Positions 36,661 to 48,300 of a stretch of DNA of 64,000 bases are shown piece after piece. Under the pieces are notes generated by a model. It saw only the letters and a list, made by a program, of their open reading frames with translations, was not told where the DNA came from and ran no database searches. This stretch comes from Paenibacillus sp. SYP-B4298 (GTDB lineage: Bacteria > Bacillota > Bacilli > Paenibacillales > Paenibacillaceae). The stretch spans positions 2,712,001 through 2,776,000 of the forward strand of contig NZ_CP115484.1 of NCBI RefSeq assembly GCF_027627475.1, given 5' to 3'. The position numbers were made by a program, and so were the translations under genes. Position 1 is the stretch's first letter. Each line of letters opens with the position of its first letter.

Positions 36661-37635
36661 CTATTGTCCAAGCCCGCCTGCCGACAGCCGCTGCAGAAAT
36701 GACTCCACTAGCTGCCGAGCCTGCTGAGAATCAGCACCGATCTGCTCAATTAATTGCTGAACCGAAGCAAATTTGCGCTCCGCTCGTATAAAATGAAGCA
36801 GCTCAACCTGCACCTGCTGACCATATATGTCCTCATCAAAGTCGAAGATATGGATCTCGAAGGTTGGATGCGTCAGCCCCGTCTCGAACGTTGGCTTGAC
36901 GCCCACGTTCATAACGCCGCCATGCACCTTGCCCTTCACATGCAGCACTACAGCGTATACGCCAAGCCGCGGAAGAGCGTAATTGCTGTTAGGCGACACA
37001 TTGGCAGTGGGGAAGCCAATCGTCCGTCCCCTTCCATCTCCGTGCTCCACCGTGCCTGTAATGCGGTAAGACCGGCCAAGCAGAAGTGCCGCCGTCTCCG
37101 GCTCCCCTGCAGCGATTGCCTCGCGGATGCGCGTGCTGCTGACCTTGGCGTCATCGATCTCGTATGGCTCTACAATGTCAACCTCCATGAACGACTCACC
37201 CAGCTCGGACAGCATCTGCGGGTTTCCTTCCCCGCGGTGTCCGAAGGAGAAGTCAAAGCCGACGACAGCTCCTCTGACCTGCAGCGGGCGAAGCACCTCC
37301 TCCACGAATTGCACGGGAGAAATCGCTGCAAATGCGGCGTCAAACCTGAATATATAGGCGGTGTCTACACCCAGCTCGGCAAACCGATCCAGCTTGTCCG
37401 CAAGCGGCGTCAAGCTGCTTGTGTTCTGCCCGCCTTGACCAAGCACCTCGCGCGGATGAGGAGAAAACGTCATAACCGCCGATCGCAATCCGGCTGCACG
37501 CGCCTTGGCAACGGCTGTTGAGATAACCTTTTGATGCCCGAGATGCACACCGTCAAAATGACCGATCGCGAGCACCTGCGGGCTGCCGAGCGGCGTTTCC
37601 TTGGATAATGGGTATGTTAACGAAATCCTCTCCAC
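36661..37635 (-). CDS. ribF: bifunctional riboflavin kinase / FAD synthetase
   Basis: Makes FMN from riboflavin and FAD from FMN. The 324-residue protein has the adenylyltransferase domain with GHFDGVHLGH (26-35), SSTRIREAI, and the C-terminal riboflavin kinase domain (GDGRGRTIGFPTANV, IFDFDEDIYGQ). The GTG start has AGGTGGG upstream. It follows truB, as in B. subtilis (ribC). Confidence 0.95.
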   Translation of the reverse strand: MERISLTYPLSKETPLGSPQVLAIGHFDGVHLGHQKVISTAVAKARAAGLRSAVMTFSPHPREVLGQGGQNTSSLTPLADKLDRFAELGVDTAYIFRFDAAFAAISPVQFVEEVLRPLQVRGAVVGFDFSFGHRGEGNPQMLSELGESFMEVDIVEPYEIDDAKVSSTRIREAIAAGEPETAALLLGRSYRITGTVEHGDGRGRTIGFPTANVSPNSNYALPRLGVYAVVLHVKGKVHGGVMNVGVKPTFETGLTHPTFEIHIFDFDEDIYGQQVQVELLHFIRAERKFASVQQLIEQIGADSQQARQLVESFLQRLSAGGLGQ

Positions 37636-37719
37636 TGCTGTCCCACCTGCAATTCTATTGAACTTTAGACGGCCTCCATGTCTGTATGATGATGCCGACT
37701 CGTTTCTTCCGTCCGTCTC

Positions 37720-38622
37720 TTAATTAAAAACTTTCACAGGCTTCAGCATTCCCTCATCTTGCAGGGGCTGGAAGATCCCGAGAAACTGCCCGTTAGGCGC
37801 GTAGAGTCTGCAAAGGCTGCCATCCACAGGTACTGGCGACAGACCGTCCAGCCGCACCTTCTGTCCCTTGAGCAGCCGCTCCACGGATGCTTCCTCCGCT
37901 GTATAAGCCGGCATATGCGTCAGAGCCTTGTCTGCGGGCAGCAGACGCTGTGCTAGCGTCCCCTCTTCCTTGCACTGAGCAATCTCTTCCAGTGTCAAGC
38001 AATCTTCACGCGTCATGCCGGCTGATCCGGTGCGGACTAGTCGGGCCATCGCCGCAGGGACGCCCAGCGCCTTGCCGACATCGACACACAGTGTACGGAT
38101 GTAAGTACCGGCCGAGCAGGTCACCGAGAACGTAATCTGAGGATAAGGCTGCTCGAGCTCGGCAGCAACAAGCTGTGTCTCATAGATCGTTACCTTGCGC
38201 GGCTTGCGCTCTACAACCTTGCCTTCTCGAGCGAGCTCGTAGAGCCGCTTGCCATTCACCTTGACGGCTGAGTACATCGGCGGCGTCTGCTCGATCTCTC
38301 CGGCGAATAGGGACAGCGCCCGCTCCACCTGCTCCAGCGTAATCGTTACCGGGCCGTCATCCTGAATAACGACTCCGCTCAAATCCTCCGTATCGGTTGC
38401 TTGTCCTAATTGCAGCACAGCCTCATAGACCTTGGGTTGCTGCTGCATATATTCTACAACGCGCGTAGCACGGCCAGCACACAGCGGCAGCACGCCCGTT
38501 ACATCCGGGTCGAGTGTCCCAGCATGTCCGATACGCCGCGTGCCTAGCAACCCTCTCGCCTTGGCAACCACATCATGCGATGTCCAGCCGGCAGGCTTCC
38601 ATACGGCCAATATTCCATCCAT
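37720..38622 (-). CDS. truB: tRNA pseudouridine-55 synthase
   Basis: Modifies U55 in the tRNA T-loop. The 300-residue protein has the catalytic Asp38 in GHAGTLDPDVTG, YEAVLQLG, and a PUA-like end. Its ATG directly follows the nrnA stop codon. Confidence 0.95.
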   Translation of the reverse strand: MDGILAVWKPAGWTSHDVVAKARGLLGTRRIGHAGTLDPDVTGVLPLCAGRATRVVEYMQQQPKVYEAVLQLGQATDTEDLSGVVIQDDGPVTITLEQVERALSLFAGEIEQTPPMYSAVKVNGKRLYELAREGKVVERKPRKVTIYETQLVAAELEQPYPQITFSVTCSAGTYIRTLCVDVGKALGVPAAMARLVRTGSAGMTREDCLTLEEIAQCKEEGTLAQRLLPADKALTHMPAYTAEEASVERLLKGQKVRLDGLSPVPVDGSLCRLYAPNGQFLGIFQPLQDEGMLKPVKVFN

Positions 38623-39615
38623 CTACATCAGTACCCTTTCTACTGCCTCTACAACCTGCTTCTTCGCTTCCTGCAGCCCGCAGTCCAGCCTACACCCGGC
38701 AGCGCGGACATGACCTCCACCGCCAAAGGACTGCGCGATGCTGGCAACATCCACTCGTCCAGCAGAGCGCAGACTGACCTTCGTCTGCCCCTCCTGCGAG
38801 GCTTTGAACAACATGCCAACCTCTACGCCGTCAACGTTGCGGGCATAATTGACCAATCCCTCCAGATCCTCTGAAGCCGCTCCTGTCTCCTCCAGATCGG
38901 AAGGAGCAATATAGAGCCAGCCGATCCGCCCGTCCTCCGTGAAGCTCAGCCGCGACAAGCCGCGCTGCAGCAGCTCCAGTTGAGGGCGGGTCATTTTCTC
39001 CAGCAGATGATCTGCCAGCTCATTGCCCTTGACCCCCAGCTTCAACAGCTCCGCTGCGATCGCCATCACATGCGGCGAGGTGTTCGCATAACGAAAGCCT
39101 CCGGTATCTGTAAGCAGCCCGGTATAGATCGCAGTCGCCGCTTCAGTATCAAGAGCGAGCCCTGCATGACGAATCAGATCATACAGGATTTCGACTGTCG
39201 CTGCCGCGTCGGAGCGAATGAGATTGACGGAGCCGAAGCTATCATTGGTCGGATGATGATCAATATTGAGCAACTGCACGTCCTCGGGAAATGAAGAGGA
39301 AACGAGTCCAATCCGCTTGTAATCGGCACAGTCGACGCTGATGACACGGGTGAAGCCTGATGGCGGCAACTGCTCGTCGTAGCGCCCCACATCGCCACAC
39401 ATCATCAGAAAGCCAAGACGGGAAGGCAGCTCGCTCTCGTTAATGAGTGTGAACCGCTTGCCGAGCTGACGCAGCAGCCAGCCGACAACAACGGTCGAGC
39501 TGATAGCATCGCCATCCGGCTGAACATGAGAGACGACCAGAAAGTCGTCTCCCTCGCTCACAAATGCCAGCGCTGCTGCCAACTGCTGTTCATACAGGGA
39601 TTCGGCTTGTGTCAT
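38623..39615 (-). CDS. nrnA: DHH-family oligoribonuclease / pAp phosphatase NrnA
   Basis: Degrades 2-5 nt RNA and 3'-phosphoadenosine 5'-phosphate. The 330-residue protein has the DHH motif (D119-H120-H121 in NIDHHPTND), [11 protein letters not shown], and the DHHA1 end [12 protein letters not shown]. In B. subtilis nrnA is elsewhere; in this operon it sits between rbfA and truB, a layout seen in many other Gram-positives. Overlaps rbfA by 4 bases. Confidence 0.92.
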   Translation of the reverse strand: MTQAESLYEQQLAAALAFVSEGDDFLVVSHVQPDGDAISSTVVVGWLLRQLGKRFTLINESELPSRLGFLMMCGDVGRYDEQLPPSGFTRVISVDCADYKRIGLVSSSFPEDVQLLNIDHHPTNDSFGSVNLIRSDAAATVEILYDLIRHAGLALDTEAATAIYTGLLTDTGGFRYANTSPHVMAIAAELLKLGVKGNELADHLLEKMTRPQLELLQRGLSRLSFTEDGRIGWLYIAPSDLEETGAASEDLEGLVNYARNVDGVEVGMLFKASQEGQTKVSLRSAGRVDVASIAQSFGGGGHVRAAGCRLDCGLQEAKKQVVEAVERVLM

Positions 39616-39968
39616 TGCGGGTTGCCGCCCTTATTGATCTGCTCCAGCAAGGCTTCGATATGACTGCCATACTCGATGCTGCTATCGAACTTGAAGATCA
39701 GCTCTGGCGTATGACGGAGCTTCATCCGTTTGCCGAGCTCGGAACGAAGGAAGCCGTTGCCTCTGCCCAGTGCCTTCAGCGTCTCCTCCTTCTGTTCCTC
39801 GGAGCCGAGCACGCTAAGATATACCTTAGCTTGTGACAGGTCGCTTGTAACCTCCACACCCGTAACCGTAATAAATCCGATGCGCGGGTCCTTCAGTTCC
39901 TGTTGGATAATGAGGCTGAGCTCTTTTTTGATCTGCTCGCCAACCCGTCCTACCCTAATATTCGCCAT
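39612..39968 (-). CDS. rbfA: 30S ribosome-binding factor RbfA
   Basis: Late assembly factor for the 30S subunit. 118 residues with [35 protein letters not shown] and [19 protein letters not shown]. It follows infB after 7 bases; ylxP, usually in between in Bacillus, is absent. Confidence 0.95.
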   Translation of the reverse strand: MANIRVGRVGEQIKKELSLIIQQELKDPRIGFITVTGVEVTSDLSQAKVYLSVLGSEEQKEETLKALGRGNGFLRSELGKRMKLRHTPELIFKFDSSIEYGSHIEALLEQINKGGNPQ

Positions 39969-39975
39969 TCCTTAC

Positions 39976-42603
39976 TCACCTCTCTACGGTTTCCATCACG
40001 AAGGCTTCGATGACGTCGCCCTCTTTAATATCGTTGAACTTATCGAGGGTTATACCGCATTCGTATCCCTGCGCCACTTCCTTGGCATCATCCTTGAACC
40101 GTTTGAGGGTATCGACCTTGCCTTCGAACACAACGATGCCTGCGCGAATGACACGCGCTTCTGCGTTGCGTGCAATCTTGCCCGAAGTGACCATACAGCC
40201 TGCGATCGTCCCGACCTTGCTCACTTTAAAGATGTTACGCACTTCTGCATGGCCGATCACTTTTTCCTTGAATACAGGATCAAGCATCCCCTTCATTGCT
40301 TGCTCGATCTCATCAATCACACTATAGATGACGCGGTGCAGACGAATGTCCACCTTCTCCTGCTCGGCTGTCGCCATCGCTTGCGGCTCTGGACGAACGT
40401 TGAAGCCGATGACGATCGCATTGGACGCAACCGCCAGGTTAATGTCCGATTCGGTAATGGCACCGACGCCATTATGAATAATTTTGACGCGCACGCCCTC
40501 AATTTCAATCTTGTTGAGCGAGCCCTTGAGCGCCTCAAGCGAGCCTTGAACATCCGCTTTAATAATAACGAACAGATCCTTGATCTCGCCGTCCTTAATA
40601 TGCTGGTACAGATCGTCAAGCGTAACTCGAGTGTGGGAGCCCAGCTCTGTCTGACGATGCTTGATCGCGCGGCGATCAGCAATTGCACGCGCCTTGCGCT
40701 CGTCCTCGAACACGAGGAATGGATCTCCTGCCTGAGGCACCTCGGTCAGACCGGTAATCTCGACCGGAGTCGAAGGACCGGCTTCCTTCATGCGGCGTCC
40801 CTTATCATTGACCATTGCGCGTACACGTCCGAAGCAGTTGCCCGCTACGAATGCGTCACCGACGCTCAGTGTGCCGTGCTGCACGAGGATGCGGGCAACG
40901 GGTCCTTTGCCCTTATCCAGCTCCGCCTCCAGCACCGTGCCTCTAGCGCGCTTGTCAGGGTTCGCCTTGTAGTCGTTCACTTCCGCTACAAGCAGGATCA
41001 TCTCCAGCAGATCCTCAAGCCCGATACGCTGCTTGGCAGACAGGTTAACGAAGATCGTGTCGCCTCCCCACTCCTCAGGAACCAGCTCATACTCTGTCAG
41101 CTCCTGCTTGATGCGATCCGGATTGGCTTCCGGTTTGTCGATCTTGTTGACTGCAACGATGATTGGCACACCTGCCGCCTTGGCATGGTTGATCGCCTCA
41201 ACCGTCTGCGGCATGACGCCGTCGTCGGCAGCTACGACCAGAATCGTAATATCCGTTACCTGCGCGCCTCTGGCCCGCATCGTAGTAAACGCTTCGTGAC
41301 CTGGTGTATCCAGGAACGTAATCCGCTTGCTGTTCACCTCTACCTGGTAAGCACCAATATGCTGCGTAATACCGCCAGCCTCGCCGCCACTTACATTCGT
41401 ATGGCGAATCGCATCCAGCAAGGTCGTTTTGCCATGGTCAACGTGGCCCATGATTGTAACGACCGGTGGGCGGCTTCTCAGATCGGCCTCTTCATCCTTC
41501 TCCTCGATGGTCTCGAACTGGTCTTCCTCAACCGGAATTTTGATCTCTACCTCAACGCCGAATTCAGTAGCCACCAGTTGGATGGCATCCAGATCCAGCT
41601 CTTGGTTGATCGTTGCCATCACGCCGAGGAAGATCAGCTTCTTGATGACCTCGGAGGCATCTTTATGAAGCAGCTTTGCCAGATCACCAACGGTCATGTT
41701 GCCGCGAACAATAATTTTCTTCGGTGTATTGTCGATCTTCTCGCGCCGTTCTTGAACCTGCGAACCGCCGCGTCCCCGGTTATTTCTTCCGCCGCCACGA
41801 TTGTTGCCGCCGCGGAAGCCGCCATCTTTGCGATCCTCAAAGCGACCGCCCTTGCCTTGGGCTGTACCTGTCTTAGGCTTGTTGCGGTTGTTATTGTTGT
41901 TGTTGCTGCTGTTGAAACGGCTCTGCTGGCTGACGTTGGAGCTGCTGCGGCTGGAATCAGCAGAAGATGAAGCTGGGCCGCGCGCGCCTCCTTGCGGACG
42001 GCTGTCGCCTGAACGTGCAGGCTGTGATGGACGGGCACTATCATTGCGCTGCCCTTGTGATGTGCTTGGGCCGCCTTGGCCGCCGCGGCGATTGCCGCCT
42101 TGCTGGCCTCCGCTTTGTGCGCCGCTGCGCGGTGCATTGCCGCCGCGTGCGCCTCCTTGGCCTCCTTGGCCTCCTTGACCGGAACGTTGTCCTTGTCCTT
42201 GTCCGGATTGGCCAGAACGCTGCTGACCCTGAGATTGGCCCTGTGGCCGTTGGGATGGGTTATGGTTGGATTTGTTTTCTGTTGAATTCATAGGCTCCTG
42301 CTGTTCTAATTTATTTTTATTTTTTTGCTGGTTGGTAGTATGATTCTGTCCTGACTGCGCTGCGGAAGGAACCGAGGAGACAGTCGCTCCGCTCTCCTGC
42401 GCCCGCTTCGCAGCAGCATTGGACTTGATGTTCTTAAAAAAACCTTCTACCTTGCTCACCATATCGTTCTCCATGACACTCATATGGTTGTTGACCGGAA
42501 GGTCCAGCCTTTTTAAGATCGTGATGATTTCCTTGCTGCTCATATTGAGCGATTTGGCATATTCATAAACACGTAACTTGTCCTTGTTGTCCTGTTTAGT
42601 CAA
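39976..42603 (-). CDS. infB: translation initiation factor IF-2
   Basis: GTPase that places initiator tRNA on the 30S subunit. The 875-residue protein has the IF2_N domain ([17 protein letters not shown]), a long low-complexity Gln/Gly/Ser/Arg/Asn segment (about 75-290), a second IF2_N motif, the G domain (GHVDHGKTT near 385, DTPGH, NKID) and C-terminal domains. Start is TTG, GGAGG 9 bases upstream; it overlaps the ylxQ stop by 8 bases. Confidence 0.96.
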   Translation of the reverse strand: MTKQDNKDKLRVYEYAKSLNMSSKEIITILKRLDLPVNNHMSVMENDMVSKVEGFFKNIKSNAAAKRAQESGATVSSVPSAAQSGQNHTTNQQKNKNKLEQQEPMNSTENKSNHNPSQRPQGQSQGQQRSGQSGQGQGQRSGQGGQGGQGGARGGNAPRSGAQSGGQQGGNRRGGQGGPSTSQGQRNDSARPSQPARSGDSRPQGGARGPASSSADSSRSSSNVSQQSRFNSSNNNNNNRNKPKTGTAQGKGGRFEDRKDGGFRGGNNRGGGRNNRGRGGSQVQERREKIDNTPKKIIVRGNMTVGDLAKLLHKDASEVIKKLIFLGVMATINQELDLDAIQLVATEFGVEVEIKIPVEEDQFETIEEKDEEADLRSRPPVVTIMGHVDHGKTTLLDAIRHTNVSGGEAGGITQHIGAYQVEVNSKRITFLDTPGHEAFTTMRARGAQVTDITILVVAADDGVMPQTVEAINHAKAAGVPIIVAVNKIDKPEANPDRIKQELTEYELVPEEWGGDTIFVNLSAKQRIGLEDLLEMILLVAEVNDYKANPDKRARGTVLEAELDKGKGPVARILVQHGTLSVGDAFVAGNCFGRVRAMVNDKGRRMKEAGPSTPVEITGLTEVPQAGDPFLVFEDERKARAIADRRAIKHRQTELGSHTRVTLDDLYQHIKDGEIKDLFVIIKADVQGSLEALKGSLNKIEIEGVRVKIIHNGVGAITESDINLAVASNAIVIGFNVRPEPQAMATAEQEKVDIRLHRVIYSVIDEIEQAMKGMLDPVFKEKVIGHAEVRNIFKVSKVGTIAGCMVTSGKIARNAEARVIRAGIVVFEGKVDTLKRFKDDAKEVAQGYECGITLDKFNDIKEGDVIEAFVMETVER

Positions 42604-42928
42604 TATACTCCACCTCCGTTATAGACTTTAGCCCGCTCTCAATCATAGATGCAAAGCCCTGGTCGGTTACGGCAACGAGCACTCTCTCGGCTTTGCCAAT
42701 AGCTACACCGATTGATTCTCTATCCAAAGCAACTACCATAGCAACGTTGTAAGAATTGCACTTATCACGAAACTTCTTCTTCGTATTATCCGAAGCGTCT
42801 CCAGCCACTAGGACCAGCTTCGCTTTTCCTCCGCGCACGGCCTTTAATACGGTCTCATCTCCAGTTACCAGCTTCCCGGCCCGCATCGCCATGCCCAGAT
42901 GGGACAACACCTTATTTGCTGTACTCAA
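42596..42928 (-). CDS. ylxQ: L7Ae-family K-turn binding protein YlxQ
   Basis: A 110-residue L7Ae/L30e-fold protein ([38 protein letters not shown]) that binds kink-turn RNA in Bacillus. The start TTG overlaps the ylxR stop (TTGA). Part of the nusA-infB operon. Confidence 0.92.
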   Translation of the reverse strand: MSTANKVLSHLGMAMRAGKLVTGDETVLKAVRGGKAKLVLVAGDASDNTKKKFRDKCNSYNVAMVVALDRESIGVAIGKAERVLVAVTDQGFASMIESGLKSITEVEYID

Positions 42929-43227
42929 TCCGGCAGCCCCTTGCTTCGTTCAAATTCATCCTGAACGAGAATGAAATCCTGTTCAAGCTGATCATAGATT
43001 TCCGGCTGGACGGTTACCTTCAGCGCACGATCAAGCGCCTTGCTCTTCTTCGCAAGCTTGAAGCAAGCGACCGTCCCGCACAAGTAAGCGCCACGCCCGG
43101 CCTTCTTGCCAGTCAGATCAATTAATGTCTCATCCGATGGCGTGCGAACCACGCGGATCAGTTCTTTCTTCGGCTTCATTTCCTGGCAGGCTACACATTT
43201 GCGAAGCGGTATTTTTCTAGGCTTCAT
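42925..43227 (-). CDS. ylxR: YlxR family RNA-binding protein (RnpM)
   Basis: A 100-residue basic protein with the YlxR signature KCVACQEMKPKKELIRVV, DLTGKKAGRGAYLCG. In B. subtilis it binds and modulates RNase P RNA. It is between nusA and ylxQ as usual. Confidence 0.93.
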   Translation of the reverse strand: MKPRKIPLRKCVACQEMKPKKELIRVVRTPSDETLIDLTGKKAGRGAYLCGTVACFKLAKKSKALDRALKVTVQPEIYDQLEQDFILVQDEFERSKGLPD

Positions 43228-43274
43228 CGTTACTCCCCTCCGCTCTGTCCTTCATTGGAGCATCCTGGCGAGCG

Positions 43275-44372
43275 CTAGTCGATCGAGACGGAATCCTGAT
43301 GCATGGCGTCTCCTTCCGTCCGGGGACGGCCATACTCCTGCTCTGCCTGGGTCTCGCTCTTAATATCGATCTTCCATCCGGTCAGCTTGGCTGCCAGGCG
43401 GGCATTCTGCCCCTTAATCCCGATCGCCAGAGACAACTGATAGTCCGGTACGATGACACGCGCCATCTTCTCTTGCTCGAAGACGATCACCTCCAGTACC
43501 TTGGATGGGCTGAGCGCATTGGCTACATATTCCTCTACCGATTCCGACCAGCGTACAATATCGATCTTCTCGCCCTTAAGCTCCGTGACAATCGTCTGCA
43601 CGCGCAGACCCTTAGGTCCCACGCAGGATCCGACCGGATCCACCTCTTCATTGCGGGAATGAACCGCAATCTTCGAGCGGAAGCCAGCTTCGCGCGCTAC
43701 GGAGCGAATTTCGACCACGCCGTCATAGATCTCCGGCACTTCAAGCTCGAACAACCGCTTCAGCAAGCCCGGATGCGTGCGGGAGAGAATAATCTGCGGC
43801 CCCTTGGTCGTATTCTCCACCTTGGTAATAAACGATTTGACGCGGTCGCCATGCTTGAACTTGTCAGTCGGCATCAGCTCGGTCAGCGGCAGCACCGCCT
43901 CCACCTTGCCCAGATCGACAAACAGGTTGCGCGTATCCTGACGCTGCACGATGCCATTCACGATGTCTTCCTCTTTATCGATGAAGGCATTGTAGATCAG
44001 ACCGCGCTCGGCTTCTCTGATGCGCTGGGTGACGACCTGCTTCGCTGTCTGCGCCGCAATCCGGCCGAAATCACGAGGCGTAACCTCAATCTCGGCAATA
44101 TCATCCAGATGATAGTGGGGGTTGATCTCACGCGCCGCCTCTACCGATATTTCCAGCCTGGAGTCTAGCACTTCCTCCACAACCGTCTTGCGAGCATAGA
44201 CCTTGATCACACCGGTGAAGCGGTTAATATCAACCCGAACATTTTGCGCCGTGTTAAAATTGCGTTTATAGCTGGAAATAAGAGCCGCTTCTATTGCCTC
44301 GATCAGCACGTCCTTGCTGATCCCCTTCTCTCTTTCAATTTCCGATAACGCTTCAATAAAATCCATGCTCAT
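43275..44372 (-). CDS. nusA: transcription termination/antitermination factor NusA
   Basis: RNA polymerase-associated factor for pausing and termination. The 365-residue protein has the N-terminal NusA domain ([16 protein letters not shown]), S1 domain ([21 protein letters not shown]), and two KH domains ([32 protein letters not shown]). It lacks the C-terminal acidic repeats of E. coli NusA, as in Firmicutes. AGGAGG lies 12 bases before the ATG at 44372; 44366 is an alternative. Confidence 0.95.
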   Translation of the reverse strand: MSMDFIEALSEIEREKGISKDVLIEAIEAALISSYKRNFNTAQNVRVDINRFTGVIKVYARKTVVEEVLDSRLEISVEAAREINPHYHLDDIAEIEVTPRDFGRIAAQTAKQVVTQRIREAERGLIYNAFIDKEEDIVNGIVQRQDTRNLFVDLGKVEAVLPLTELMPTDKFKHGDRVKSFITKVENTTKGPQIILSRTHPGLLKRLFELEVPEIYDGVVEIRSVAREAGFRSKIAVHSRNEEVDPVGSCVGPKGLRVQTIVTELKGEKIDIVRWSESVEEYVANALSPSKVLEVIVFEQEKMARVIVPDYQLSLAIGIKGQNARLAAKLTGWKIDIKSETQAEQEYGRPRTEGDAMHQDSVSID

Positions 44373-44432
44373 TGGAAATGAGTTCCTCCTTGTAACAATC
44401 ATTGTAGTTTCTTAGGCATGCATACGTTCGGT

Positions 44433-44636
44433 CTATTCCCGAAGCGGCCTGAGCCTGGACGCCTGGGGAGCCGCGGAAATACGCGGTGGCGTTGAAATAA
44501 AAGACTTTATGCCAGCGCAAACGATAAATTCAATTATTTCAAGCAATAGGTGCTGCTCTTCATGAGCCCGCCCAACACGACCGATGCTTAAAGCTAGCGA
44601 TATTTCAAGAAGAGCAGGCAATGATCTGCCTGCCAC
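44433..44636 (-). CDS. possible small protein between rimP and nusA
   Basis: A 67-codon frame starting GTG with a well-placed AGAGGTGA immediately after the rimP stop. Product begins MAGRSLPALLEISLALSIGR and has a mildly hydrophobic middle (LLLEIIEFIVCAGIKSF). I do not recognise it. In Bacillus nusA follows rimP closely, so this ~280-base interval is unusually long. It could be a real small gene or a chance frame in a leader. Confidence 0.3.
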   Translation of the reverse strand: MAGRSLPALLEISLALSIGRVGRAHEEQHLLLEIIEFIVCAGIKSFISTPPRISAAPQASRLRPLRE

Positions 44637-44649
44637 TTCAGCTCACCTC

Positions 44650-45111
44650 TTAAAATTGGATAGCCAGACGAGCGCTTGCGACCTTCGAATAAGGAATCGC
44701 ATGCTGCTTCCTTCCGACCTCAACGACCACTTCTTCGCCATCGAACGACCGAAGCCAGCCTTCGAACTCCTTCAACTTGTTCACAGGCTCATAGGTGGTA
44801 ATAAATACATATTCTCCCACCGCTGCGCGAACATCCTCTGCTTTCTTCAGCGGCCGCTCGGCGCCAGGCGAGGAGACTTCAAGGAAATAAGCGTCCTGTA
44901 TCGGATCATTCTGATCCAACTGTTCGCTCAGATATTCGCTGATTTTGCCGCATTCATCAATATCAATGCCGCCCTCCTTGTCCGCAAAGACACGGAGAAA
45001 CCAGCTCCCGCCCTCCTTGACATATTCAATATCGACCAACTCAAAGCCATGTTCATCCAGAAACGGCTGCAGCATGCCCTCGACTACGGTTTTAATGTCG
45101 GATGTGCTCAA
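44650..45111 (-). CDS. rimP: ribosome maturation factor RimP
   Basis: 30S assembly factor. The 153 residues include [42 protein letters not shown] and [14 protein letters not shown]. Start is TTG, with GGGAGG 9 bases upstream. First gene of the nusA-infB operon, behind the polC terminator. Confidence 0.94.
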   Translation of the reverse strand: MSTSDIKTVVEGMLQPFLDEHGFELVDIEYVKEGGSWFLRVFADKEGGIDIDECGKISEYLSEQLDQNDPIQDAYFLEVSSPGAERPLKKAEDVRAAVGEYVFITTYEPVNKLKEFEGWLRSFDGEEVVVEVGRKQHAIPYSKVASARLAIQF

Positions 45112-45152
45112 ACGTTGAAACCTCCCGGTTGTGAATCATAAATTGGGTGGAC

Positions 45153-45182
45153 AAAAGCTAAAGAGTGGGTTTCCCCACTCTT
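45153..45182 (-). terminator. polC terminator
   Basis: AAGAGTGGG (45161-45169), loop TTTC, CCCACTCTT (45174-45182); the minus strand continues TAGCTTTTG. Confidence 0.83.
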
Positions 45183-45313
45183 CTACGCGTAACACTATCT
45201 TCATCAGGATTACCAGAAAAATTATACCATAATCCTAGAACAGTGACAAGACAGGAATGAAAATGAGCCTTGTTTTTTCAAAGCACAGCTAAGCTGGCAG
45301 ATTCCGCTCAGCG

Positions 45314-48300
45314 TCAGAACAGCGATAGCTGGTTAGACTCCGGCAGGCCGCGGAAGCAGCCCATGCTGCCCAGCATTTCGACGATGGTCTTGCTTGCCTT
45401 GGAGCGCTGCTGGAAGTCCTCGATCGACAAATACTCCCCCTGCTCCCGCGACGCGGCAATGTTGCGCGCCGCATTGTCTCCGATGCCCCCGATTGCGGCA
45501 AATGGGGGAATGAGCGAATCACCGTCGATGATGAACTTCGTCGCGTCAGAGCGATATAGATCGATCGGCTTGAAGGAAAACCCGCGCGCCGTCATCTCCA
45601 GCGCCATCTCGAGTATCGAGATCATCGCCTTCTCCTTCGGCAGCGCCTGAAATCCTTTGTTCTCAATCTCGATCAGGCGCTTCAATATGGCATCATACCC
45701 CTGGCACAGCAGCTCGAGATCAAAATCCTCGGCACGCACAGTGAAGTAAGTTGCATAGTAGGCGATCGGATGATAGAGCTTGAAGAAGGCGGTACGCACC
45801 GCAGAGATAACATACGCCGCAGCATGCGCCTTCGGGAACATGTACTCGATCTTGAGACAGGAGTCAATATACCATTGCGGCACCTTGCACCGCTTCATCT
45901 CCTCGATCCACTCTGGCGTCAGTCCCTTGCCCTTCCGCACGCTCTCCGTAATTTTGAACGCCAGTCCAGCGTCCATGCCTGCCTTGTAGATCAGAAATAG
46001 CATAATGTCGTCGCGACAGCCAATGACCGTCTTAATATTGCATGTATTATTCTTGATCAGCTCTTGCGCATTGCCGAGCCACACCCCGGTGCCATGAGAC
46101 AGGCCGGAGATTTGCAACAGGTCGGCGAAGGAGGATGGCTGTGTCTCCTGCAGCATCTGCCGCACGAACTTCGTGCCCATCTCCGGCACCCCGTAGGTCG
46201 CAACCGGGGTTCGAATCTGCTCAGGCGAGACGCCCAGCGCATCGGTTGAGTTGAACAGACTCATCACCTTCGGATCATTCATCGGAATCGTCGTCGGATC
46301 GATACCGGTCAGATCCTGCAGCATCCGCATCATTGTCGGGTCATCATGGCCCAGAATATCAAGCTTGAGCAGATTCGCATCAAAGGCATGATAGTCAAAA
46401 TGGGTCGTCTTCCATTCCGCGCTCGTATCGTCTGCGGGGTACTGCACAGGCGTGATGTCCTCAACCTCCATATAGTCGGGAACGACGACAATGCCGCCCG
46501 GATGCTGTCCGGTGCTGCGCTTGACACCCGTACAGCCGGAGGCGAGCCGGCTTAGCTCAGCGCCACGCCATTTGCGCCCTTGATGCTCCTCATATTTTTT
46601 GGCAAAGCCAAACGCCGTCTTCTCTGCCACCGTGCCGATCGTGCCGGCGCGGAAAACACTCTTCTCCCCGAACAGCACCTTCGTGTAGTTATGCGCATGA
46701 GGCTGGTATTCTCCCGAGAAGTTCAAGTCAATATCGGGAACCTTATCTCCCTTGAAGCCGAGGAACGTCTCGAACGGGATGTCCTGCCCCTCTCCCTTCA
46801 TCGGCTGGCCGCAATGAGGGCACAGCTTATCTGGCAAGTCAAAGCCGCTCGGGACACTGCCATCGAGGAACCATTCGCTGTGGCGGCACTCCTTGTTTTT
46901 GCACAGATAGTGCGCGGGCAGCGGATTTACCTCGGAGATGCCGAGGAAGGTCGCGACGACCGAAGAGCCGACAGAGCCGCGGGAGCCAACCAGATAGCCG
47001 TCTTCATTGGACTTCTTCACCAGCCGCTCCGAGATCAGATAGTTCGCCGAGAAGCCGTACTTGATGATCGGCACCAGCTCCTTCTCCAGTCGCTGCACCA
47101 CGACATCCGGCAGCGGCTCGTTATACATCGCCTTCGCCGTCTCGTAGCATTTGGTGCGAATCTCCTCGTCCGCTCCCTCGATGTTCGGCGTGAACAGCTT
47201 GTCAGGGAACATCTCGAACGGCTCGAACCGCTCTGCGAGCTGAACGGTGTTCGTTACGACCACCTCATATGCCTTCTGCTCCCCGAGAAAGGCGAACTCC
47301 TCGAGCATCTCCTTCGTCGTGCGAAAATGCGCATCCGGCTTGCGCTGATCCTTGAGCGGACTGAAGCCGGTGATGCCGTGAATCGTAATATCGCGGAACA
47401 TCTTGTCCCGCGGATGCAGATAGTGAACATTGCCTGTCGCAATGACGGGCTTGTCCAGCTTCTCCCCGATCTGTACAATACGGCGATGCGCCTGCTCAAT
47501 CTCCGCACGGCTGCCGACCAGTCCCTTCTCGACCAGATGCATGTAGAAGTCGATCGGCTGAATCTCCAGCACATCGTAGAAGTCAGCGACCTCCTCCGCT
47601 TCCTCCACGGTCTTGTTGAGCACCGTCTCAAAAAATTCGCCCTTCTCACAGCCAGAGATGACCAGCAATCCCTCGCGCAGCTCCGTCAGCTTGCTTTTGG
47701 GAATGCAGGCGACACGCTTGAAATGCTTGGTATGCGACAGCGAGATCAGCTTGAACAGATTCTTTTTGCCTGTCGCATTCGTGGCATAAATATTGCAGTG
47801 GAACGGACGGGAGTTGGATAGATCCAATCCGACATAATCGTTGAGCTGGTGAAGGCCGGTAATGCTGCGCTCTGCCGCATCCTTGATCAGTCCATAGAGA
47901 ATGCCGCCCAGCGCCAGAGAGTCATCCACCGCGCGGTGGTGGTTCTCGAGACTAATCTTGTACTTGTCAGCCAATGTATTGAGCCGATGGTTTTTCATTG
48001 TAGGATGGAGGAAGCGGGCAAGCTCCAACGTATCCAGCACCGGGTTCGTCAGCTCGGGCAGGCCGATCCTTTTGCATGCCGCCTGGATGAAGCCAATATC
48101 AAAGCGAGCATTGTGAGCGACCAGCACCGAATCGCCGATAAAATCAATGAATTCACGCAGCTTCGGCTCCAGCTCTGGCGCATCCGCCACCATATCATCC
48201 GTAATGCTGGTCAACTGCTGAATATGGTAAGGAATCCTCTCGTGCGGGTTAATGAACGTCTCGAAACGGTCGATTTCCTTGCCATCCACCATCTTCACGC

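Noticed and set aside
39730-41970. 746-codon plus-strand frame opposite infB
   Set aside because: Mirror of IF-2 coding sequence; composition bias explains it.
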